From Riemerella anatipestifer_E (lineage in GTDB: Bacteria > Bacteroidota > Bacteroidia > Flavobacteriales > Weeksellaceae), in contig NZ_LEKU01000025.1 of NCBI RefSeq assembly GCF_009932355.1, forward strand, positions 39,578-103,577: a stretch of 64,000 nt of DNA. The letters are read 5' to 3'. Of the stretch, positions 54,470 to 62,454 are shown piece by piece; positions within the stretch are counted from its first letter, which is position 1, and each line of letters opens with the position of its first letter. The notes beneath the pieces are model-generated. The model saw only the letters and a list, made by a program, of their open reading frames with translations. It was not told the DNA's origin and searched no databases. Position numbers and translations under genes: made by a program.

Positions 54470-54504
54470 ATTTTATCTTTTTAATATCTAAATTTATAAA
54501 GTCC

Positions 54505-54512
54505 CAAATTTA
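54505..54512 (-). promoter_or_regulatory. -7 promoter element of glyA
   Basis: The minus strand reads TAAATTTG, matching TAnnTTTG, 35 bp before the glyA start. Confidence 0.5.
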
Positions 54513-54620
54513 ATAAAATCCCAACATTCTCATAGTGTCCTTTCAAAATATTTTTCACAATACTATTTTAAAAGACTAAGCAACCCTTAGAAAAAAGCGA
54601 CAAATCAATCTATATTTTCT

Positions 54621-54628
54621 TAAATTTG
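54621..54628 (+). promoter_or_regulatory. -7 promoter element of pgi
   Basis: TAAATTTG matches TAnnTTTG and ends 21 bp before the pgi ATG. No clear -33 element was found. Confidence 0.55.
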
Positions 54629-54649
54629 CAAGAATTAAAATGACATAAT

Positions 54650-56287
54650 ATGCTACCTAAAATAAATCCTACACATACAACTGCTTGGCAAAAATTAACT
54701 TCTCATTTTGACCGAAACGATTTTGACCTTAGAGAGTTATTTAATACTCCTAATAGGTTTAATGAATTTTCTATCAAAAAGGAGAATTTCCTATTTGATT
54801 ACTCCAAAAATCTCATTAACGAAGAAACCAAGCAATTACTCATCAATCTAGCTAAAGAGGTTAAACTCAAGGAAGCGATAGACAGTATGTTTTCTGGAGA
54901 AAAAATCAACGAAACCGAACAAAGAGCTGTTCTACATACTGCTTTGAGGGATTTTTCCGACAGAGAAATAATGGTGGACGGAGAAAACATTAAACCCAAA
55001 ATACAGAAAGTATTACAGCAGATGAAACACTTTTCAGAAGCTGTAATTTCAGGTAAACACAAAGGTTTTTCGGATAAAGAAATCACTGATATAGTAAATA
55101 TTGGCATTGGAGGTTCAGATCTTGGACCTGTAATGGTTTGCTCTGCTCTAAAGCATTTTAAAACAAGGCTTAATGTTCACTTCGTCTCTAATGTGGACGG
55201 AAATCATTTGGCTGAAACTTTAAAAAACCTCAATCCCGAAACTACTCTTTTCATCATTGCTTCTAAAACTTTCACTACACAAGAGACCATGACCAACGCA
55301 CTTTCTGCAAAGGAATGGTTCTTAAAAGCAGGAAAAGAAGAAGAGGTGGCTAAACATTTCGTGGCATTATCTACCAATATTGAAGCAGTTAAAAGTTTTG
55401 GTATTTCAGAAGAAAACATTTTTGAATTTTGGGACTGGGTTGGTGGTAGATACTCTTTATGGAGTGCTATTGGTCTTAGCATTACGCTATCCATTGGTTA
55501 TGATAATTTTGAAGCTTTATTAAAAGGAGCTTACGACACCGACAATCATTTTAAAAACACCGAATTTGAACACAATATCCCTGTGATTATGGGATTGCTT
55601 GGCGTTTGGTACCGTAACTTCTATGCTTCTACCAGCTATGCTGTGTTGCCTTATTCGCAGTATCTAGACCGTTTTCCTGCTTACTTACAACAAGGCGATA
55701 TGGAAAGTAACGGAAAATCTGTGGACAGAAATGGAGATTTTGTGGAATACCAAACGGGGCCTATTATATGGGGAGAGCCAGGTACTAACGGACAACATGC
55801 CTTCTACCAGCTCATTCATCAAGGTACGGAGCTTATTCCGTCTGATTTTATTGCTTATACTCAATCTTGTAATAAGGTAGCCGACCATCAGGAAAAACTT
55901 TTAGCTAACTTTTTTGCCCAAACGGAAGCCTTAGCTTTCGGAAAAACCGAGGAAGAAGCTGAAGCCGAACTAAAACAACAAGGGAAAAGCAAAGAAGAAA
56001 TTAAAGCACTCCTTAACCATAAAATATTCTTAGGAAATATTCCTACCAATTCTTTCTTATTTAAAGAACTTACACCTTTTTCTTTAGGACAACTAATTGC
56101 TTTGTACGAACATAAGATTTTCGTTCAGGGCGTTATTTGGAACATCTTTAGTTTTGACCAGTTCGGTGTAGAACTTGGTAAAGTTTTGGCAGGAAATATT
56201 TTAAAGGAACTGAAATCATCAGAAGTTACCCAATCTCACGACAGTTCTACCAATGGTTTAATCAACTATTTTAAAGACAACCGATAA
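54650..56287 (+). CDS. pgi: Glucose-6-phosphate isomerase
   Basis: Interconverts glucose-6-phosphate and fructose-6-phosphate. The 545-residue protein has DIVNIGIGGSDLGPVMV and FIIASKTFTTQETMTN in the first sugar-isomerase domain, VGGRYSLWSAIGLSI, then QQGDMESNGKSVDRNG with the catalytic Glu, and GEPGTNGQHAFYQLIHQG. All are standard for the enzyme. It provides precursors for the rml and UDP-sugar pathways as well as central metabolism. Confidence 0.97.
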   Translation: MLPKINPTHTTAWQKLTSHFDRNDFDLRELFNTPNRFNEFSIKKENFLFDYSKNLINEETKQLLINLAKEVKLKEAIDSMFSGEKINETEQRAVLHTALRDFSDREIMVDGENIKPKIQKVLQQMKHFSEAVISGKHKGFSDKEITDIVNIGIGGSDLGPVMVCSALKHFKTRLNVHFVSNVDGNHLAETLKNLNPETTLFIIASKTFTTQETMTNALSAKEWFLKAGKEEEVAKHFVALSTNIEAVKSFGISEENIFEFWDWVGGRYSLWSAIGLSITLSIGYDNFEALLKGAYDTDNHFKNTEFEHNIPVIMGLLGVWYRNFYASTSYAVLPYSQYLDRFPAYLQQGDMESNGKSVDRNGDFVEYQTGPIIWGEPGTNGQHAFYQLIHQGTELIPSDFIAYTQSCNKVADHQEKLLANFFAQTEALAFGKTEEEAEAELKQQGKSKEEIKALLNHKIFLGNIPTNSFLFKELTPFSLGQLIALYEHKIFVQGVIWNIFSFDQFGVELGKVLAGNILKELKSSEVTQSHDSSTNGLINYFKDNR

Positions 56288-56325
56288 TCTTCAGTACAAA
56301 TAAATCTAATAAAAAGTATATACCA

Positions 56326-57210
56326 ATGGCTCAAATTTTAGACGGATTAAAAATATCCAAAGAAATCAAAGCAGAGATTAAAGCAGATGTAGAGAAAATT
56401 AAAGCATCTGGAAAGCGTTTGCCTCATCTTTCCGCTATATTAGTAGGAAACAATGGAGCAAGCAAGGCTTATGTTAATTCTAAAATTAAAGACTGTGCAG
56501 AAGTTGGCTTTCAGTCGTCTTTGCACAAATTTCCTAGTACGGCATCAGAAGCCGAAGTTTTGGAAAAAATAAAAGAACTCAACGAAAATCCAGATGTAGA
56601 TGGCTTTATTGTTCAATTACCACTTCCGAAACAGATGGATCAGGAGAAAATCATTATGGCGATAGACCCAAGAAAAGATGTAGATGGCTTTCACCCAGAA
56701 AACTTTGGAAGAATGGCTCTGGAAATGGATACCTTCTTACCAGCAACGCCTTTCGGAATTCTTACTCTCCTAGAACGCTACCAAATAGAAACCAAAGGAA
56801 AACACTGTGTTATTATCGGTAGAAGTCGTATTGTAGGACGCCCTATGAGTATTCTAATGGGAAGAAAAGATTTCCCGGGCAATTCCACCGTAACACTTAC
56901 TCACTCTTATACTCCTCATATAGAAGAATTTACTAAAAATGCAGATATTGTAATTACCGCTTTGGGCGACCCTTATTTCTTAAAAGGAGATATGATAAAG
57001 AAAGACGCTATCGTGATAGATGTGGGCATTACGAGAGTAGATGACGATAGTGAAAAAGGCTATAAATTAGCAGGCGATGTAGATTTCGACAGCTGTGCTG
57101 AAAAAGCTTCATGGATTACGCCTGTACCAGGAGGAGTAGGACCTATGACTAGAGCTATGTTAATGAAAAACACACTATTAGCTTACAAGCACACCATATA
57201 CAAAGACTAA
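56326..57210 (+). CDS. folD: Bifunctional methylenetetrahydrofolate dehydrogenase / methenyltetrahydrofolate cyclohydrolase
   Basis: A folate enzyme of 294 residues that oxidises 5,10-methylene-THF and hydrolyses methenyl-THF. AYVNSKIKDCAEVGF (catalytic Lys), GFIVQLPLPKQ, DVDGFHPENFGRM, IGRSRIVGRPMSILM and TPVPGGVGPMTRAMLMKNT are all FolD hallmarks. Its C1 units connect to glyA, which lies divergent two genes away. The Crp-family regulator starts 4 bp after its stop. Confidence 0.96.
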   Translation: MAQILDGLKISKEIKAEIKADVEKIKASGKRLPHLSAILVGNNGASKAYVNSKIKDCAEVGFQSSLHKFPSTASEAEVLEKIKELNENPDVDGFIVQLPLPKQMDQEKIIMAIDPRKDVDGFHPENFGRMALEMDTFLPATPFGILTLLERYQIETKGKHCVIIGRSRIVGRPMSILMGRKDFPGNSTVTLTHSYTPHIEEFTKNADIVITALGDPYFLKGDMIKKDAIVIDVGITRVDDDSEKGYKLAGDVDFDSCAEKASWITPVPGGVGPMTRAMLMKNTLLAYKHTIYKD

Positions 57211-57214
57211 CCAT

Positions 57215-57790
57215 TTGGAACACAAGGAAAACTTCTTAAATCATATCAGAGAAATCATCTTTCTTTCGGGGGAAGAGTTTGATGAAATTTGGGAATATTT
57301 TAGTGTTAAAAATATCAGAAAAAAACAATTCCTAGTACAAGAATACCAAACTTCTAATGAAATCTATTGGGTGGCGTCAGGTATTTTCAAATCCAGTTTC
57401 TTTGATACAGATGGTAAAGAACATATTCTCCAGTTTGCCTCTAGTGGGTGGTGGACTGGAGATTTTTCCGCATTTTACAAGCAACAAAAAACACAACTTT
57501 CCATAGAATGTTTAGAAAACGGTAGCGTACTTGCCATTACTCAGCAAAATATGGATATTCTTTGCCAAAAGTTTCCTCTATTGGAAAGATTTTTCAGAAT
57601 CAAAACTAATTTCGGATACATTGCATTACAAGAACGCATCATTTCCCTTATGACCCAATCTGCCAAACAACGCTACCAAAATTTCTTAAAACAATATCCT
57701 CATTTAGTACAAAAACTACCTAAACAAACCATCGCTAGTTATCTAGGCGTTTCTAGAGAGACTCTTAGTAGACTTTCTTTAAGCGAATAG
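57215..57790 (+). CDS. Crp/Fnr family transcriptional regulator with an unusual TTG start
   Basis: A 191-residue regulator with a cyclic-nucleotide-binding-like N-terminal domain (about residues 20-130; VQEYQTSNEIYWVASGIFKS). A C-terminal helix-turn-helix follows: KQTIASYLGVSRETLSRLSL. The recognition helix has RETLSR, the same Arg-Glu and second Arg by which E. coli Crp reads TGTGA. The frame starts with TTG, since no ATG fits near the conserved beginning. The protein ends four residues after SRL, and the stop codon touches the left end of a mobile cassette. A TGTGA-N6-TCACA site lies in front of hchA beyond the cassette. Confidence 0.88.
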   Translation: MEHKENFLNHIREIIFLSGEEFDEIWEYFSVKNIRKKQFLVQEYQTSNEIYWVASGIFKSSFFDTDGKEHILQFASSGWWTGDFSAFYKQQKTQLSIECLENGSVLAITQQNMDILCQKFPLLERFFRIKTNFGYIALQERIISLMTQSAKQRYQNFLKQYPHLVQKLPKQTIASYLGVSRETLSRLSLSE

Positions 57791-57827
57791 TTATGTGCAA
57801 CTTTAATAACGACACTAAACAGACAAT

Positions 57828-58475
57828 ATGCCATTCACGACAGAAACAAAGAATGAAGTAGAAAAATATATAAATAAACACTTGCCAGACGAAAATTGGT
57901 TTGAAGATTTTTTTGACTATATAAAAGACAAAACACTTTCAAATAGATTAGCGGAAGAATTTAAAGCTATTAGATATATCTATAAGTTTTTAGAAGGTAT
58001 GCAAGCTGAAGAGTGGCTTAAAAACGCTCAAATCAGAATTCAAATCATATATTATGCATCAATTTATGAAGCTATAATTCATTATGTATTGTTTGACTTG
58101 TTTCCGACAAATCATTTGGTTTTAAAACTTTATGAAACCAAAACATGTAAACGCATATCCGTTAGTAAAGAACTCGATGGTCTGACTCATCAAGGAAGAA
58201 AAATTTATACGACTTATGAAGATATAATATATAAAGACATTAAGCAAATAAGATTTGAGCATAAAGCTGATGTTGCTAATTCGCTTGGACTTATTGACGA
58301 AAAACTTAGAGATGAGCTTAAAGAAATTTATGCTTTAAGAAATGCGATTCACTTACACGCAGAAATTCAAAAAGGAATAAACTATGAAATGAAAATGTCA
58401 CTAACTGCATATAGAAGAATGCAAGTATTTAAACAACAAATGACGGATGGTTTGACAAAACACGGATTATTGTAA
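57828..58475 (+). CDS. HEPN-like protein of unknown function, cassette gene
   Basis: A 215-residue, mostly helical protein rich in Lys, Ile and Tyr. ASIYEAIIHYVLFDLF (about residues 83-98) looks like the first HEPN helix. YALRNAIHLHAEIQKG (about residues 180-195) carries RN followed by two His, an RX3-5H arrangement like the RX4-6H catalytic motif of HEPN RNases. No signal peptide or membrane segment is seen. Many HEPN proteins are RNase toxins or phage-defence effectors, so that is the inferred role. It stands alone in its cassette without a visible antitoxin. The family call is by eye. Confidence 0.5.
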   Translation: MPFTTETKNEVEKYINKHLPDENWFEDFFDYIKDKTLSNRLAEEFKAIRYIYKFLEGMQAEEWLKNAQIRIQIIYYASIYEAIIHYVLFDLFPTNHLVLKLYETKTCKRISVSKELDGLTHQGRKIYTTYEDIIYKDIKQIRFEHKADVANSLGLIDEKLRDELKEIYALRNAIHLHAEIQKGINYEMKMSLTAYRRMQVFKQQMTDGLTKHGLL

Positions 58476-58500
58476 AATTAAAATTGATTTAAAGAAAAGC

Positions 58501-58615
58501 TGCACATAACATAGTATTTGCAAAAGGTGGGATTAAGGTGTTGAACTGACAAGCATCTACTTAGGTTAGTCGAAATTGAACTATTCGTTCAATTTATTCT
58601 GCCCTTCGCAAATAC
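58501..58615 (+). repeat. attC-like imperfect palindrome of cassette B
   Basis: AGTATTTGC (58513-58521) and GCAAATACT (58608-58616) form a 9-bp inverted repeat. An apical hairpin, AAATTGAAC (58573-58581) with GTTCAATTT (58587-58595), is perfect. The core TGAACTATTCGTTCAATT (58577-58594) matches that of the other cassette palindrome at 16 of 17 aligned bases with one gap, and both cores lie 13 bp before the right arm. Confidence 0.7.
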
Positions 58616-58643
58616 TTTTTGAGCCTACTATAAAAATTACTCT

Positions 58644-58659
58644 TGTGATTTACCTCACA
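58644..58659. promoter_or_regulatory. Crp-type operator TGTGA-N6-TCACA upstream of hchA
   Basis: TGTGATTTACCTCACA is an exact match to the TGTGA-N6-TCACA consensus known for E. coli Crp. A second half-site, TTGTGATTTA, recurs 24 bp downstream. Its centre is about 60-65 bp before the expected start of transcription, a class I activator position. The Crp-type gene at 57215-57790 has the matching recognition residues. Confidence 0.6.
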
Positions 58660-58703
58660 CTTTTTTTGTGATTTATATCCTTAGACCTCTAAGCACCTCC
58701 ATC

Positions 58704-58711
58704 TATCTTTG
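58704..58711 (+). promoter_or_regulatory. -7 promoter element of hchA
   Basis: TATCTTTG matches TAnnTTTG, 37 bp before the hchA ATG. TTAG at 58681-58684 sits at a -33-like distance (19 bp) but is a poor match to TTTG, which fits a promoter needing an activator. Confidence 0.6.
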
Positions 58712-58748
58712 CACAAGAAATTAATGTTAAACACTAAAAATTAAAAAG

Positions 58749-59597
58749 ATGTCACAAGAATTAAGTAATCAACCTGTATTTGATGGTGTAGGTTATGAGC
58801 CTTCTCCACTATCATTATCTATGTTTGTTACTCCAAAAACCGATTACGATTTCGCCCAATATCCTAACGCTAATACAGATAAAAACAAAAAGGTACTAGT
58901 AGTGTGTACTGAAGAAAAATATATGACTATGCAAAATGGTAAGAAATTTTCAACAGGTAACCATCCAGTAGAAACCTTAGTACCAATGCTACATTTAGAC
59001 GCAGCAGGCTTTGAGGCAGAAATATTTACTCCTACAGGTGCACCAGCCGTTTTAGAAATGTGGGCGATGCCTTCCGAAGACGAAGCAGTAAAAGGCATTT
59101 TTGAAAAGTATAAAACTCAATTTGAAGCACCTAAAAGTTTAAAAGAATTTATAGCAGGAGACATGGCTTCCGAAACTGAATATGTAGCTGTATTTTTACC
59201 TGGTGGACACGGTGCTATGCTAGGACTACCAACAAATGATGATTTAAAAAAGACAATCCATTGGGCATATCAACATGAGAAATTTGTGCTTGCTATTTGC
59301 CATGGTCCTGCAGCATTATTAGCAGCAGCACATAATGAACCTGCGGAAAACTTCCCATATAAAGGCTACAAAATAAAATCTTTCCCTGACATTATAGACA
59401 CACAAACACCCGCTATTGGCTATGTACCAGGAGATATGCCTTGGTTCTACGGAGAAAAACTAAAGGCTCTAGGCATAGAAATTCTTAATGAGGATATTTC
59501 AGGAGCATGCTACACTGATAGAAAATTAGTAACAGGTGATAGCCCGTTAGCCGCTAACAATTTCGGCAAAATGAGCGCTGAAGCTCTACTAGGATAA
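58749..59597 (+). CDS. hchA: Protein/glyoxal deglycase HchA (Hsp31, DJ-1 superfamily)
   Basis: A class I glutamine-amidotransferase-like protein of 282 residues, the size of E. coli HchA. The nucleophile elbow reads VLAICHGPAALLAA with Cys near residue 184. VAVFLPGGHGAMLGLP and the Glu in ETLVPMLHLDAAGFEAEIF fit the family. It detoxifies methylglyoxal or repairs glycated proteins. A Crp-type operator and -7 element lie in front, and a strong terminator follows. The cassette at 57791-58615 has been inserted between it and the regulator. Confidence 0.92.
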   Translation: MSQELSNQPVFDGVGYEPSPLSLSMFVTPKTDYDFAQYPNANTDKNKKVLVVCTEEKYMTMQNGKKFSTGNHPVETLVPMLHLDAAGFEAEIFTPTGAPAVLEMWAMPSEDEAVKGIFEKYKTQFEAPKSLKEFIAGDMASETEYVAVFLPGGHGAMLGLPTNDDLKKTIHWAYQHEKFVLAICHGPAALLAAAHNEPAENFPYKGYKIKSFPDIIDTQTPAIGYVPGDMPWFYGEKLKALGIEILNEDISGACYTDRKLVTGDSPLAANNFGKMSAEALLG

Positions 59598-59625
59598 CTT
59601 TTTTCTATTTTCATGTCTTTCATAC

Positions 59626-59653
59626 AAAACCATTTCTTGAGAAATGGTTTTTT
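59626..59653 (+). terminator. Rho-independent terminator after hchA
   Basis: AAAACCATTTCT (59626-59637) pairs perfectly with AGAAATGGTTTT (59640-59651), followed by T residues. It makes hchA a single-gene transcript. Confidence 0.9.
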
Positions 59654-59707
59654 GCTTTAAACGCCATTATAATTAAATGATAACTTCATCATTCTCACAA
59701 AAAACCC

Positions 59708-59715
59708 TATTTTTG
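59708..59715 (+). promoter_or_regulatory. -7 promoter element of pncB
   Basis: TATTTTTG matches TAnnTTTG and ends 22 bp before the pncB ATG. Confidence 0.5.
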
Positions 59716-59737
59716 TTGCATATAAACCAGAAGTATT

Positions 59738-60907
59738 ATGCCAGAAGTGCGTCTAAAGTCTATCATAGACAACGATTTCTATAAAATAACCATGCAAAAC
59801 GCCGTAGTGAAATTATTTCCTACCGCTAGAGTAAAATACGAATTTATCAACCGTGGGAAACATTTCTTCCCTGAAGGCTTTGCTAACGAGCTTAGAAAAG
59901 CTGTAGATTCTATGGCAGAGCTAAAACTCACCAAAAAGGAAAAACTATACTTACAAGAAACCTGTCCTTACTTAGACTTACCTTACCTAGATTTTTTAGA
60001 AGGTTATCATTATGACCCTTCCGAAGTTAAAATTGTACAAGAAGGCAATGATATTAAAGTAAGTGTAGAAGGGCTTTGGTATCGCACCATATTATGGGAA
60101 GTTCCGCTTTTAGCACTCATCTCTGAACTCCATTATCAAATGAACAAGATGGAGCGAGACTCCAACGAAACTGTTGTTCATAATACAGTAGAGAAATCTA
60201 GAAAGCTTAACGAGCTAGGGGTTACCTTTGCTGAATTTGGAACCAGAAGACGCCACTCTTACAAGGTCCACCAATTAGTAATGGAGGCTCTTATGGAAGA
60301 AAAAGGTCAGTTTATCGGAACTTCTAATGTTCATTTTGCTATGAAATACGGCGTAAAACCTATCGGCACCCACGCCCACGAATGGTTTATGTTCCACGCC
60401 GCAGAATATGGTTTCAAAATGGCAAACCAACTTGCATTAGAACATTGGGTAGATGTTTATCGTGGTGATTTAGGAGTTGCTCTTTCAGACACTTATACCA
60501 CGGAAGTTTTCTTCCGTCAATTTGATAAGAAGTTCGCTAAACTTTTTGACGGCGTTCGTCATGACAGTGGAGACCCAATAGAGTTTGCGAAAAAGACCAT
60601 AGAGCATTACGAGAGTTTTGGCATCAATCCTAACTTTAAATACATCATTTTCTCCGATGGTTTAAACCTTGAAAAAGTAGAAGAAATAACCAAAGCAACT
60701 CGTGGTACCATAGGCATCTCTTTTGGTATAGGTACTAATCTTACCAATGATGTTGGGCTAAAACCAATGAACATCGTGATGAAACTTATAGGCGTACAAG
60801 CTCCTAATGGTGACTGGATTCCTACAGTAAAACTTTCCGATGAAAGAGGCAAATATACTGGAGAACCTAAAATGATAGAACTTGCAAAAGAAGTGCTTAG
60901 AATATAA
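59738..60907 (+). CDS. pncB: Nicotinate phosphoribosyltransferase
   Basis: Makes nicotinate mononucleotide from nicotinate and PRPP in the NAD salvage route. The 389-residue protein has KSIIDNDFYKITMQNAV at the start, FGTRRRHSYKVHQL with the His that is phosphorylated during the ATP-dependent reaction, GTHAHEWFMFHAAE, RHDSGDPIEFAKKT and SFGIGTNLTNDVG. The length and motifs match the short bacterial type. It lies 53 bp before rmuC. Confidence 0.96.
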   Translation: MPEVRLKSIIDNDFYKITMQNAVVKLFPTARVKYEFINRGKHFFPEGFANELRKAVDSMAELKLTKKEKLYLQETCPYLDLPYLDFLEGYHYDPSEVKIVQEGNDIKVSVEGLWYRTILWEVPLLALISELHYQMNKMERDSNETVVHNTVEKSRKLNELGVTFAEFGTRRRHSYKVHQLVMEALMEEKGQFIGTSNVHFAMKYGVKPIGTHAHEWFMFHAAEYGFKMANQLALEHWVDVYRGDLGVALSDTYTTEVFFRQFDKKFAKLFDGVRHDSGDPIEFAKKTIEHYESFGINPNFKYIIFSDGLNLEKVEEITKATRGTIGISFGIGTNLTNDVGLKPMNIVMKLIGVQAPNGDWIPTVKLSDERGKYTGEPKMIELAKEVLRI

Positions 60908-60960
60908 CTTTCAGAAAAGACCGTTTGTAGTACAAATTATATAAAATTTAGATTAATTAG

Positions 60961-62448
60961 ATGACTTTATACTTTCTCATCATTTTTATTTTTGGAGGAG
61001 TGATAGGTGGGCTTATGGTTTACTTTTTTGGTAAATCAAACACCATTTCTAGAACAACCTATGATGAACTCAATCGTAATTTTATAGCCAATGAAACCGA
61101 CCTTAAAAATTGGATTTCAAAGACCAAAGATTTAGAACAAAGTCTGAATTTGGAAAAAGAACACTATAAAGCAAAAACCACAGAAAACGAAAGCCTTAAA
61201 GATTCTTTATCCAAAACTTCGGCTACACTAGAAACAGCTCATAGCCAAATAGAAGAACTAAAAAATCAACTGCAAACCCAAACACTCAACCTCTCTCAAC
61301 TACAGGAGAAAAATCAGCATTATTATGCTAAAATAAGTGAACTTTCTTCCAAAAATGAAACCCTAGAACAATCATTAGTCAATCAAAAAAAGGAAATACA
61401 AGAGCTACAAGAAGCTACAAAACTTCAGTTTGAAAACATTGCTAATAAAATTTTAGAGGAGAAAACCGAAAAATTTACTTCCCTTAACAAAGAAAATTTA
61501 GGACATATATTAAAGCCTTTCCAAGAGAAAATTACAGAGCTTAAAAATACCGTACACGAAACCTATGATAAAGAGGCTAAAGAACGCTTTTCTCTAGGAG
61601 CTAAGGTAAAAGAGTTGGCAGAGCTCAACCAACAAATTTCCGAAGATGCCAAAAAACTAACCCGAGCTTTAAAAGGCGAAGCTAAAACACAAGGCAGATG
61701 GGGCGAAATGATACTAGAAAGTATCTTAGAGAAATCTGGTTTGGTAAAAAACAGAGAATATTTCCTAGAACACGAACTTAAAAATGAGGATAACAAAGCC
61801 CTTTATTCCGAATTTTCAGGTAAAAAAATGCGTCCTGATGCCGTAGTAAAATATCCCGACCAGCGTACTGTCATTATAGATTCTAAGGTATCACTTACAG
61901 CCTTTACAGATTTAATAGACGAAACCGATGCCGGCCTCTACGACATCAACCTCAACAAACACCTTAGTTCAGTTAAAAATCACATTGTAGAGTTGTCCCA
62001 TAAAGCCTATGATGATTATGGTAAATCGCTAGATTTCGTAATGATGTTTATCCCTAGCGAACCCGCCTATATTGCCGCTATGCAAGCCGACCCTAACCTT
62101 TGGAGCTTTGCTTACGATAGGCGAATATTACTCCTCAACCCAAGCAACCTCATCACCTCACTAAAACTGATTGCCGACCTTTGGAAACGAGAATATCAAA
62201 ACCAAAACGCAATGGCTATCGCCGAGAGAGGGGCTAAACTTTATGATAAGTTTGTAGGATTTGTAGAAAATCTAGAGAAAGTAGGTAAAAATATAGACAA
62301 CGCTAAATCTGCCTATAACGATGCCTTTGGACAACTTACTTCAGGCAGAGATAACCTTGTGAAGCAAACCGAAAAACTAAAAGAGTTAGGCGTAAAAACC
62401 AAAAAGACCCTTGCACAAGGTCTAATAGACGACAGCGAAAAAGACTAG
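60961..62448 (+). CDS. rmuC: DNA recombination protein RmuC
   Basis: A 495-residue protein thought to limit inversions between short repeats. An N-terminal membrane segment (YFLIIFIFGGVIGGLMVYFF) is followed by a long coiled coil (about residues 30-160, rich in Glu, Lys, Gln and Leu), and then the nuclease-like RmuC domain with TQGRWGEMILESILEKSGL, RPDAVVKYPDQRTVIIDSK and FVMMFIPSEPAYIAA. The length is normal for the family. It starts 53 bp after pncB and ends 6 bp before the methyltransferase gene. Confidence 0.94.
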   Translation: MTLYFLIIFIFGGVIGGLMVYFFGKSNTISRTTYDELNRNFIANETDLKNWISKTKDLEQSLNLEKEHYKAKTTENESLKDSLSKTSATLETAHSQIEELKNQLQTQTLNLSQLQEKNQHYYAKISELSSKNETLEQSLVNQKKEIQELQEATKLQFENIANKILEEKTEKFTSLNKENLGHILKPFQEKITELKNTVHETYDKEAKERFSLGAKVKELAELNQQISEDAKKLTRALKGEAKTQGRWGEMILESILEKSGLVKNREYFLEHELKNEDNKALYSEFSGKKMRPDAVVKYPDQRTVIIDSKVSLTAFTDLIDETDAGLYDINLNKHLSSVKNHIVELSHKAYDDYGKSLDFVMMFIPSEPAYIAAMQADPNLWSFAYDRRILLLNPSNLITSLKLIADLWKREYQNQNAMAIAERGAKLYDKFVGFVENLEKVGKNIDNAKSAYNDAFGQLTSGRDNLVKQTEKLKELGVKTKKTLAQGLIDDSEKD

Positions 62449-62454
62449 CCAAAA

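Larger units (their letters stand above)
57791..58615 (+). mobile_element. Putative integron-like gene cassette B (single gene plus attC-like palindrome)
   Basis: GTTATGTGCA (57790-57799) at the left and TGCACATAAC (58501-58510) are a perfect 10-bp inverted repeat. The G is the last base of the Crp-gene stop codon, so the cassette begins G/TTATGTGCA. One gene lies inside, followed by a palindrome. The cassette separates a Crp-type regulator from its probable target gene hchA. No recombinase is present nearby. The right border (58615 or a few bases later) is inferred. Confidence 0.7.
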
